A stretch of 64,000 bases of DNA from Calycina herbarum (lineage: Eukaryota > Ascomycota > Leotiomycetes > Helotiales > Pezizellaceae). Below, in pieces: positions 35,399-44,765 of the stretch (its first letter is position 1; each line of letters opens with the position of its first letter). The position numbers were made by a program, and so were the translations under genes. The notes beneath the pieces were generated by a model, which had not been told where the DNA came from, did no database searches, and saw only the letters and a program-made list of their open reading frames with translations. The DNA lies in NCBI GenBank assembly GCA_001414485.1, contig LLEY01000180.1, forward strand, positions 55,369-119,368, read 5' to 3'.

Positions 35399-35845
35399 TA
35401 TTACAAATTACATTATATATAGTAAGTAGTCTAGACAGCGCTCTAATAAGACAAGGCACGATATCTAGGAAATAGAAGATAATACGAGAGAGAATTAATA
35501 ATATAAAAGGTATTTAGGTATTCTAGGATCTTACTATTAGATAACTGTTAATAGTTATATAATAGATCCCCTTAGATCCCTTAGAGGATCTAGAGAGATC
35601 TAGGGATCCAGGCTTATATAGGGATCTAGGTAGCGCGAGAGGGTCTATATATACCGGCACGTCTACTATTAGATAGGAGCTTCGTACTCAACTTTAGTTA
35701 TTAATCTTATTATCTTATTTAACATCTTTAATATAAGTAACGAGTTCACTTCTAAGTAAACAACCCGGCGCATCTATACTTCTTACCTACATACTAACCT
35801 TCGAGACTTAGTCATCTTTGTTTAGTTCGTTTGAGTTTCGTTATA
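35399..35845 (+). repeat. 3' LTR of Gypsy element 2
   Basis: 447 bp, preceded by the purine tract GCTAAGAAGGGGATAG and followed by TATAG. It differs from its 5' partner mainly by transitions. Confidence 0.87.
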
Positions 35846-36572
35846 TATAGCTATAGGAACTAATACTCTAAATAACTATAACCTATTCTCTATTGCCTTG
35901 CTAAGCTATTTTCAGCCTCCTACGTCTTTTAGTACTTATAACCACTATTCCTATTAAGATAATACCTATTATAAAGCCTATCTCGTTAAAGTTATAGATA
36001 TCTTTATCTTAGATACTATATTTAGTAGTTATATTTTAAACTAGTCGGAACTACGTAGAAATCGTATCAAGGTCTTTGTATTAGGCCCTCTAGTAATTAT
36101 ACTTCTAATAAAGACACATTTGTAAGACTTATTGTCGCTTTATAAAGTTAGAAGCCCAGTTCCTACTAACAGGTGCCGCGTTACGGTTATAGAGTAGTCG
36201 GTTCACCATATCTGTTACACTAGCAAGTCTAGGAGGAAATGCGCGTACATCGAGGTCGAGGATATATTAAACTATTACTAACTCTTCTAGATCTATAAGC
36301 TTTCGAGATTTAGGCGTAGAATCACGTCGTGAAGGTTGACCATGTCGTCGGCGACCTAGTGTACTATGATCGACCCCATAGATTGTAGCAGCGGCTCTAG
36401 CGCTTAAATCACGGTCACGATCCATAGCCTGACTAGCTAGGAGAATTTTTCTTTCGTCGCTTTTGTTTTGCATCGTTGGTTATGGTAGTATTCGAGTTTT
36501 AGTTAGGGTGACGCGTCTTGTGTAATTCCGTGTTGTATTCACTTGTGTGTTGCACTCGCTTGTGGATGACGT

Positions 36573-36681
36573 TATTAATCTTTTATATAACTAGAATTTT
36601 CGATTAAGGAAGGTAGGCTTATAGAGTAGAAGTACATACACAGACTAAGGAATTTTTAGTTAAAAATCACAATATTTATAT
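36573..36681. other. Spacer between the split pogo element and the MULE
   Basis: About 110 bp holding the TA target duplication of the pogo element (36573-36574) on the left and the 9 bp MULE target duplication (36673-36681) on the right. No gene. Confidence 0.7.
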
Positions 36682-38763
36682 CGGCAATTGACACTTTTGC
36701 CCCCTAAATAATTAGAAATACCTAGAATATCCCCTAAAATCCTGATGTTTTGACAGAACTACCCCCTAAATCATACCCCCTAAATATAAGGGTATTCTAG
36801 TCAGAAAAGAGGGATATTTGAGTCATTAATTTAAGTAGTAAATACACTAAATATAAGTGAATTGACGCTAAGCTAGTACTTTAAAATGGACCGAATTTAA
36901 ACTTTAATATGTAACTTCAACTATTCTAGTTATTCTACTACTATCACCATCACTGTCACCACCAATATGCTCGCCCACAAGTATGTCAAAAGGGTGACCC
37001 GCCGTATAAAGGCTTCTGGGCTACGCTGTATAATTAAGAGATAACGAGAGAAACAAGATGAGGCTATTGCCAATTATGCCCTAACGGAGGAAGAGGAATT
37101 AAAGGTTGGTCGAGAGTGGAATACTGTTAAGGAGGCAAGAGAGAGGATTTACTTTTCGCTAACCGACCGCGATTTATCCTAGTATATTATAAAGTTAGAC
37201 GTACGAAGTTTGGTTTTAGATTGCAAAGATAAAACTTGCCCTTTCCATATTCGAGTATCCTAGATCGACCGCGCTGTCCTTTCAGCATATATTCTATACG
37301 AATGCCCCTCGTATACACATACTGACCACCGAGCTAAGAATAGCGTTTGATATATCCTCTATAATCACGGCGAAGCCATCGATCGAGATCACTCCTTTAA
37401 AGCTATAACGTTAATAAACAATGAGATATTGTATAGGAGAGGCCATAAAGTGCCTTCGCGACAGGCATATCGAGCGGTCGAAAAACAACGAAACGAGAGT
37501 GTAAAAGAGGAGGAGAAATCCTTTGTGCTCTTTCCCTACTACGTCGAGGAGCTTTAAAAGTTTGATCCTGATTACTACGTATATCTTTAAACCGACGAAA
37601 CCACTTAAGAGTTCGAAGGATTGTTTATCGCTCTAGGACCTCTTCGTAAAGCTGTCAGCTATATACGCCATTTTGGAGCGGTTGATGGTATACATACTCG
37701 GTCAAAGTATAAGATGGTACTCTATATTACTGTCTGTATTGATACCAACAATGAGATATTACTGATTTGTTGGGCTCTTATGCCGAGAGAGGGAGAGAAA
37801 GGTTGGAAGTAGTATTTTACTCATATGAAGCCTTTCCAACATTTCGTATAACATAGCCAGAGGGCGAAAAATGGGTGGTGATTAGTGATCGCCAAAAAGG
37901 ACTACGAAAGGAACTCCCTCAGGAACTTCCAAAAGCTTACGCTCTTGCATGTTGTCAACATATCGTAGATAATATCGCCTTTCGCTATGGTAAGGATGTA
38001 AGGAAGCTTTGGTGGAGGCTTTGTCGCTCAAAAGATGAAAGCGCTCGTACGGAAACTCTCTCTCAAATTGCGAAGTTCAAAAGCGATATAGTAGGAAGAA
38101 ACTCTCAGAGTATATCGACACTATCCCGATCGATATATATTTGGCATAGGCTACTGTCGATCGGCGTGGAAAGAGAATTGGTCCTACTCTTTAAGATCTT
38201 ATTTATATGCCAGGTAATACTGATTAGGAGCGACGAGATAATTGGCATAAGAAGAGGCAAAAGGCTCGTACAAAGAAGCCTACTTTTGGTCAACAAATGG
38301 AGGCAATTAGAGCGAGAAAGAAGAGGGATAAGGAGGTTGAATTTGAGGTTCAAGATAGAACTAAGGTTCAAGAAGGAATTGAGGCTCAAGGAGGAATTAC
38401 GGAAGGAGGAATTAAGGCTCAAGAGGGAATTACGGAAGAAGGAATTAAAAGCCGTAAGTGAAAGGGTCAAGAATATTGGGCTCAACCACCACCAAAATCC
38501 TCGAGAGTTGGTTTACGTAGTCGTAAGTAGGTTATACATGAGTTAGTTAATTTACTATATTCATTGATTTCTTAGTATATTAGTATAAGGAAACTGATGA
38601 AGAGAGAAAATGTATAAACTGACTTAAATATCCCTCTTTTCTGACTAGAATACCCTTATATTTAGGGGGTATGATTTAGGGGGTAGTTCTGTCAAAACAT
38701 CAGGATTTTAGGGGATATTCTAGGTATTTCTAATTATTTAGGGGATAAAAGTGTCAATTACCG
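36682..38763 (+). mobile_element. Mutator-like element (MULE) with 144 bp TIRs and 9 bp target duplication
   Basis: The element is 2082 bp. It starts CGGCAATTGACAC and ends in its inverted partner, with TIRs at 36682-36825 and 38620-38763 that are about 95 percent alike. The flanks are a perfect TATTTATAT repeat (36673-36681, 38764-38772), as expected for MULEs. Each TIR has four CCCCTAAA-type blocks. Internal coding runs on the plus strand. The element is less RIP-damaged than the Gypsy copies but not intact. Confidence 0.85.
36967..38546 (+). pseudogene. MULE transposase gene, broken
   Basis: From an ATG at 36967 (MLAHKYVKRVTRR) the frame runs with several stops to about 37850, then continues in another frame. 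The MULE domain is clear: FGAVDGIHTRSKYK near 37675 with the first Asp, VCIDTNNEILLICWALMP, then VVISDRQKGL near 37875 with the second Asp, and ALACCQHIVDN with the conserved C/H. A frameshift near 37830 and stops at Trp/Gln positions make it inactive. The 3' part (about 38330-38460) encodes a charged tail from short repeats of the type AAGGAGGAATTACGG. Confidence 0.75.
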
Positions 38764-39383
38764 TATTTATATATAGAACCGGCGTTTTTCTGATTTACTC
38801 TACTTTAAGGTACTATATATATTGGGGTGTATTTATAGGAATAAATTTGAATTGTATGAAAGTTAGTAATTAATTGAATTATTAAATGTCTAGAAAGCAG
38901 TAGTTTTAAATAGTACTTTATAGGGTCTAATTGTAACGCTAAAACCCTGTGTTTTGGTGTGAAACGAGGACTCGATTAATAGCTGTTGACGGTGACTGTA
39001 TATCACTTACGAGTCATATTTGAGTGGGGTAAAAAAAATCGCCAGATGTGTGCTATACTTGGTTAAAAAGCGATTTTTAGCAATCTACTAATATCATTTG
39101 TTGTTTCCGCATTCGTACCAATTACTTAATAAAGGCAGAATTGTAAGAGCTTATATGAGCGGGAACAATTTTACCGCCACTGATGCTAACATATTTGCAA
39201 TAGGTACTTTAATATAGAGGTTTCTTATCATTTACCAATCATGATAATTGAAGCAGCTTATCTATTTGTTTCTTCAAATCTGTTATACCAAAGTTCAAAG
39301 ACCCGAGTGGCAAGGACCTGAGGGACTTCATTGTTGAGAGGTAAACCAGAGATAATAACACTGAATTAGATAGCCAACGTAAC
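38764..39383. other. Intergenic spacer, no gene
   Basis: The left end is the MULE target duplication. 39060-39290 shows partial similarity to 18190-18400 (shared blocks such as TTTAGCAATCTACTAATAT and AGAGGTTTCTTAT), suggesting an old segmental or repeat copy. No coding frame. Confidence 0.4.
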
Positions 39384-39813
39384 AGGGGTCGCAGTTACTC
39401 CATGCGTATAGGCTAGAATTAGCCGAATTCACACCAAAAGTCCCCCTCTTTGCAGCTTTATAACTTAATAAATATATAATATACTATATCCTAATAACAA
39501 TTCTATATATAGAACTTTATAAAAAGAATATATTCCTAAGCAACCTCTTAGTTATAACTCCTATGCTACGTGTCTAATTTCATAGACTAATATTTTACTA
39601 ATAAATCCTCTAAGAGATTATATAATATATACTATAAGTTACTCTAATATAGAAAAAAGCTAAGGAAACTCAACTATCTAGCTGCTTAATCCTCTATACT
39701 TAGTTTTATTTAAATTTATATGAGCGTTGCTCTGTAACTAGTAGGAGAAGTTGCTGATTTTGGGTGTGTTTTCAGTGATTTTGGCCTGTGCGCACGGAGT
39801 AACTGCGACCCCT
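39384..39813. mobile_element. Small non-autonomous TIR element (MITE-like), uninterrupted copy
   Basis: 430 bp with near-perfect inverted ends AGGGGTCGCAGTTACTCC; the match extends to AAC/GTT outside. It has the same internal blocks as the element at 15247-17462. It has no reading frame. Which autonomous family mobilises it is unclear. Confidence 0.65.
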
Positions 39814-40617
39814 GTTGAACGGGTCAAACACATGTAAAATTCCCAGGAGACAACTGGAGATTGTTAGTTCACTTCAGTATATTTAGAGCTAGTAAAACCA
39901 ATAGGGGATACCACCGTTGATGAGTACCGTTCATTGTTCAGCGATGTTGGTATTACTGTCTCAGCAAGAAAAGAAAACTTGTTTTCCCATTCAAACCTGC
40001 ACCCACAAGTTCAGATTGCATACTAATTCCCCTCATTAAGCAAACTCAACGATTCTCTCGGTCCATTGATTCATTCTCTTGCCTGGGGAATATTCTCACA
40101 TATGCTTCAGAATGAGTTGGCACACCAAATTGAAAAAGGATTTCCAACTTGAGAAACTAGTGGTTACTCCCTTCTTTACAAGAATTATACCTTGTTGTTG
40201 GAATACTTGTGATGATAACATGTGATTTGTTGTTGGTTTGCGCCTTACACGTGCACCCGAAGTAGCTTAGTTATTCTGTGGAATGGAGTGTTCATGCTGC
40301 CTTGCTGGTTTCCTATTTTTCTTGGAAGTTTACTTAACGAAATCATCCTTTACAGCTTTGGAATTTAGCGAGCTTAAAATGACAATTGGAATTCATTGTT
40401 TCTTACAATCTCTCTCCTCCCATTAAATGATACTTGTGAGAGAGTGTAAAGAATCTCAATTCTCTCTAATAACTACGATCTCTTGCCAACGGTTGTTGTA
40501 TTGTAATTCCCACGTATCCGCCTCGGGCATGTAGACACCTGGGTGTGACCACGGTCCACCAACTAATTTTGAGAGGCAATAACGAATTGTTGACCTGCTG
40601 AGCTACCAGCCTACAAA
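39814..40617. other. Intergenic region, no gene seen
   Basis: About 800 bp of ordinary composition. No RNA gene, repeat or coding frame can be supported. Confidence 0.5.
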
Positions 40618-41079
40618 TCATGTAGATTCCAGATAGTGTGCTTCGTTCCCAGATTTTCTCTCATAGCCACTCTTATCCGTTGGCCTCATATCCTCCCCAA
40701 TACTCTTATCTTGCGCCTCCCCTGCGTTGCAGTGGCTTTCAACCTCCTCTCCCGAGCTACAAGAATTTAACGAAGAAATTTCTCCTCAACCGCCCACCCA
40801 GGTCAATTACTGGGTATTTCTGGGGAGCTGGGTTCTCCTTCTTTTCCCCGAGGTCTTTCGCGCCTGATGGTGAAGGAGTGGCCAAACCTATCCCCGCAAC
40901 CCTTCTTTCTAAGGGTGAGCCATTTAACTCTGAAAAGACGCTATTATTGTTAGGAAAATAGTCTCAGAAGGTTTCATACCAACTTTATTGTCTTTTCTTT
41001 GCTTCTTAGGCGATTTGGTGGTCTCCTTGCTGGGTGATTCCGCTGCCTTCGCATTGATAACCGTACGGTCGCTTTTCAT
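40618..41079 (-). CDS. Probable small three-exon gene, charged hypothetical protein
   Basis: Proposed exons are 40980-41079, 40811-40929 and 40618-40746, giving 115 residues from an ATG that begins MKSDRTVINAK. The first intron (50 bp) is textbook: GTATGA donor, CTAAC branch site, TTTTCAG acceptor. The second (64 bp, GTAATT donor, GAGAG acceptor) is less certain. Codons in all three exons look natural, and the product is hydrophilic, rich in Lys, Glu, Ser and Pro (AESPSKETTKSPKKQRK, DKSIGEDMRPTDKSG), with no recognised domain. It could be disordered or a fragment of a larger gene. The plus-strand frame at 40638-40961 overlaps it and is rejected. Confidence 0.4.
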
Positions 41080-43122
41080 AATCTGGCTTATATTTGAAGA
41101 GATTAATTGTTCTTTTTCTGGACAAAGAAAAAAAGAAGTAAGAATAGTGCCTACAGCGTGTTTTTAGAACACTTTTTCAGTAACTCAATTACTGAATCGC
41201 AAAGCCATGTATTTACAAGTCCCACTCAATTATATATGGCAAAACCTCGAAATCTAGAATGCTAACTTTTCTACTTTTATTCAATAATAAAACCCCTCTT
41301 TCGCCACCCCTCTCTACATTCACCTTCCTACTCGTTTAATCCTTCCCACAATTCCCCCTACACTCTACTCCTCTTGCCTTTTTCTAGGTCTCTAGCTTTT
41401 GTTTTTGCTCGAGAAACACGAGGTCAAAGAAGGGAGGGCCGGAAAAAATCCCACTGGACCCCCCCCACCAACTGGGAAAAGGAGAGACGGGGCGGGGTAG
41501 GCTCTGCCTCTTATCTGCATCTGTGGTGCTGTCTGCCCCTTGTGTGAATTGCATCGGATAAACTAGGACTGCATTGTGAGGAAAGACTAGGCTAGTTTAG
41601 GAAGGTAGAAAGGGCATGCGACGAGGTGGCGTAAAAAAGGAACTTCTTATACGCTCAGCGCGCAGCCTTATTCTCACTTCTTTAGACATCTTCGAAAGGG
41701 ATTACGTCTGTCTCTCTGGACATCGACAATAGTGATGAGAAAGAAGAGCACTGTCAGTCTACAAAACAATTGCTTTGCTGGACTTTCATTCCTTCTAGCT
41801 AGCTGCCATCGACACCTGTTACAACCCTTCGCCCAAAGGAGAAGAAGAAGAAGTGCAAAAGCCCTTTCGACCTTTGATTCCGGTCATGAAAACTTTGATT
41901 CAATCTGAGTCAACATCTATGATAGCAACGACTTCTTGAAACTCGTCGTTGGTAGTTTTAAATCTATGTCGGTGTTAAAGATGAATTTGCTCATGAAAAG
42001 TCTTAAGGGTTACCCGCCATTAAAGACAGTTACTTGCTGTTTACCACTGGAGAACAATTGATAGGCTTTGGTCCCGTCCGGTGGGTTGTCATCGATAATC
42101 ATTCGATTGGCGTATATGAGTTTTATTACATCATTTGCTGCCTTTGCATTCCTATATGTTGTAGCCGTACTTGAGCCCTCCCAGAATGACGAAGAGCATA
42201 CAACTGTTAGTGGCCAGTGTTGTCAGGCACGCTATTCTAGCATTTACTTTATTAAGATTTCATTCTAGTTTTTATCAATAATATAATCGACCTACGCTAG
42301 GCTTAATTTGTGGTTGGTTTTTGTTCGACCCCCCCCCCCCCCCCCCCCCCCGGCCCCCCTTGCAACCTAATCGCATGGTAATAGTGTAGTCGCCATCGTT
42401 TTCTAAAGCGAACCTCTGCTACTTATTAAGCACCCTCGTATAGTCGTCTTATGCCGGGAGAGAAACCTCCTCTATTTATTAAGACTTCTAGCAAAGTTAT
42501 CGTAAAAAACTTCTCTCTCTATTTATCAACTACCTATCTAATAGTTATATAGTAGTAATAATCTATAATAGAACTCTTACATAGTAGCTATCTATGTCTA
42601 GAACTACGAGTTGTGACAGCCGTCACGTGGCTGGAGGTCACGTGGGAGGTGTTACACCGGGATTCCTATCAAGTAGTAGAATAGCGAATTGGTCTGTAGA
42701 TCAATTCTTGTGCCTTTTGGCCGGCTGGCGCACTGGTAAAAGCTATTCATTCACGTCCGTCACAACGAGCGTCTTCTCTATTTACTAAGAACTCTAGCTA
42801 AGTTATTATACGTTAACTTCGATTGATAAGTAAGTTTATGTTACGGGCTGCTTGTAGAGAGGTCAAGTACAAGTAGAGAGTTGTATTATAAGTGAGGAAG
42901 GAAGGAAGAGATAAGCTCTCCTTCGCACAGATGTACGCTACAGGCACAGCTCACGTGACTATGTGCCAGGTCACGTGACCCAACAAATAAACCGTTACAA
43001 ATACATTATAAAAAACCTAAGACTAAGAATTTACTAGTTTACTAGAGTTATATTATATAAAAAGTATCTTAATTTATTAATCTTATTAATATATAATTAT
43101 TATTAAAGAAATAAAATAGATA
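41080..43122. other. Intergenic region with homopolymer and small repeats
   Basis: It contains pyrimidine-rich sequence around 41280-41470, a run of 23 C at 42329-42351, and a putative small insertion at 42612-42764. Below 42450 there are two loosely similar copies of a TCTATTTAYTAAG block (42473 and 42777). CACGTG occurs at 42624, 42639, 42952 and 42972. From about 43000 it turns AT-rich towards the next transposon. I support no protein gene. Confidence 0.45.
42612..42764. mobile_element. Putative solo LTR or tiny TIR insertion flanked by ACGAG
   Basis: About 153 bp starting TGTGACAGCC and ending CCGTCACA, with ACGAG just before (42606-42610, one base away) and just after (42765-42769). This fits either a very short solo LTR or a TTGTGAC/GTCACAA inverted-repeat element with a CGAG duplication. 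It has two CACGTG motifs and no coding. Confidence 0.35.
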
Positions 43123-43696
43123 ACGTAGTTTATTACTAAGTTAGTAATATTACTAAGTCGGTAATTTTTCCTTAGTATTAAATTTTAAATATTAATAAAT
43201 CAACTATAATATATTAAATTAACTAAATCTAATTAGAATCTAATAAACTAGATATATCTATAGCTTCTTAATAAGTTCGTACGTTATAACTAGCTTTTCT
43301 ATAGATTCTATAGTATTACCTAGATAGCTGCCTCTTCTTACGACTACCCCCCGCCGTACGTATATCGTATTACACCTGCTTATCTATATTCTTTTAAGCT
43401 ATAATATCTTAGGTATCCTCTACTATAAGTATACTCTCTTAATAGATACGAGCCTTTTTAGCCCTTCGGCGTTTACTTAGGGCTTTATTAGCTGCTTAAA
43501 GAGTATATACCTTAGTAGATAGTAGGGTTATCTTATAAGCTATTCGCTCTATACCTTTAGCTAATATAGTAACTGTCTTAAAGAGTAGAGTTAGCGAGCT
43601 CTCTTAGTAATAGGTAATCTGATTTCGAATAAGAGTTATTTATAAGAGAGCTTTAGTTAGGTTAGAAGGAGTCTAGGAGACCTAAGAGTAGCTGTT

Positions 43697-44121
43697 TATA
43701 ACGAAACTCAAGCGAACTAAACAAAGATAACTAAGTCTCGAAGGTTGGTATATAGTAAGAAGTATGAATACGCCGGGTTGTTTACTTAGAAGCGAACTCG
43801 TTACTTATATTAAAGATGTTAAATAAGATAATAAGATTAATAACTAAAGTTAAGCACGAAGCTCCTATCTAATAGCAGACGTGCTAGTCTTATATAGAAC
43901 CTTCGTTCCTCTAAGCAGCTAACTCGCTTATCGAGCTAGCGATCCAACGAGCTAGTTCGCCTAACGATCCAGCGGTCCGTTATATAATCAATATAATAAA
44001 ATCCTTAGATTACTTAGCTAACCTAACCGATCCTTATCTACTATAAGGTATTCCGATAGTGCTTAACCTGTTAGGACGCCGCCTGGTCTTCACTTATCAC
44101 GTGTATACGTAATTTGTAATA
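43697..44121 (-). repeat. 3' LTR of Gypsy element 3
   Basis: 425 bp; on the plus strand it starts TATAACGAAACTCAAG and ends TTTGTAATA. It is followed by the purine tract complement CTATCCCCTTCTTAGC. Confidence 0.87.
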
Positions 44122-44389
44122 CTATCCCCTTCTTAGCTTAGCGTGTCTCTACGCTTAAGTATAACCTAAGAAATATCGTTAGAAGGCTAGCAGCCTTCTT
44201 CCTTTTTTACTATACTACCTAATCGTTTAATAAAACGTACTAAGTATATTACTCTTAGAAAAGAAATTAACTTATCTAGAATAAAAATAGTACTCTATAC
44301 CCGATGTTTAAAAGCTAGTTTTATAAATAAATATATTACTTCTTAAGATAAAAGTCTAAATCGCTATAGTCGTTATACAAAGAACAGTA

Positions 44390-44765
44390 AGACTTACAAC
44401 GTTCGTAAGGTAAACCGTATACCAACTATTCAAGATTAGGAGTCTATAAATACTTAGATCTAACAACTAGAGGACGAGGCCGATAAGGCTATAGCGAAAG
44501 TCCTCTAGGTTAATAAGTAGAAGAAGCTGCTTTACGCCCGGAAGCAGAGAATAATAGTAGCTAGTCTTAACTTCCTTAAAGAGCTAGATACTACTAAAGA
44601 ATTAGAAAGAAAGGAAAAGGAGAAGGAGGAAGAAAAGAAGCAGATAGAAGAAGAGGCTGCTAAGCTAGCCGCCCTTCCTACGTCTAACGTTTCCGACCCT
44701 GCCCTCGCTCTAGGCCTCGACCTAGCCTTTCTTACGTCCTTTCCTACTAACTACACGATATAGGT
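44390..44765 (+). CDS. Antisense Lys/Glu-rich accessory frame of Gypsy element 3 (degraded)
   Basis: On the plus strand, opposite to this element's gag-pol, the frame reads LEDEADKAIAKVL, two Trp/Gln-type stops, then an unbroken 80-codon run at 44521-44763: LLYARKQRIIVASLNF, LKELDTTKELERKEKEKEEE, a KQIEEEAAKLAALP coil and a Pro/Leu-rich tail. It corresponds motif for motif to the antisense frame in element 2 at 34850-35130. No ATG is visible in the remaining frame. The product would be a charged coiled-coil protein of unknown role. Confidence 0.5.

Larger units (their letters stand above)
28615..35845 (+). mobile_element. Ty3/Gypsy chromovirus, complete but RIP-inactivated (element 2)
   Basis: The element is 7231 bp with 447 bp LTRs (28615-29061, 35399-35845) and a perfect TATAG target duplication (28610-28614, 35846-35850). 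Internal sequence is close to element 1 in the same order: zinc knuckle near 29955-30010, protease near 31530, reverse transcriptase near 32330-32560, RNase H near 32960-33300, integrase near 33540-34200, chromodomain near 34590-34730. The R/U5 half of the LTR matches element 1, while the U3 half is different. Downstream of the chromodomain it carries an antisense Lys/Glu-rich frame. All gag-pol frames are broken by Gln/Trp-to-stop changes. Confidence 0.9.
20316..36572 (-). mobile_element. Fot1/pogo-type transposon in three pieces, opened by two Gypsy elements
   Basis: The ends are ~47 bp inverted repeats beginning ACGTCATCCACAAGCGAGTG, flanked by TA (20314-20315 and 36573-36574). Removing the two inserted retrotransposons and their target duplications leaves about 1.86 kb (20316-21014, 28178-28614, 35851-36572), the normal Fot1 size. 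The right-hand piece encodes the transposase N-terminus on the minus strand at 36267-36473 (ILLASQAMDRDRDLSARAA, IYGVDHSTLGRR), a psq helix-turn-helix with few mutations. Its TIR holds two 17 bp near-repeats (ACAAGCGAGTGCAACAC and ACAAGTGAATACAACAC). Confidence 0.87.

Noticed and set aside
38105..38485. Minus-strand 126-codon frame in the MULE
   Set aside because: It mirrors the repetitive Glu/Lys-coding tail of the transposase on the opposite strand; Leu/Ser-rich low complexity.
40638..40961. Plus-strand 107-codon frame
   Set aside because: It overlaps the better supported minus-strand exons and reads through a well-formed intron; product low complexity.
42715..42770. tRNA-like A-box (TGGCGCACTGGTA)
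   Set aside because: No B-box (GGTTCRANTCC) follows at the right distance and no cloverleaf can be drawn.
42838..42999. TGTTACGG...CCGTTACA segment as a second short LTR
   Set aside because: The flanking five bases do not match (GTTTA versus AATAC) and no second copy is seen.
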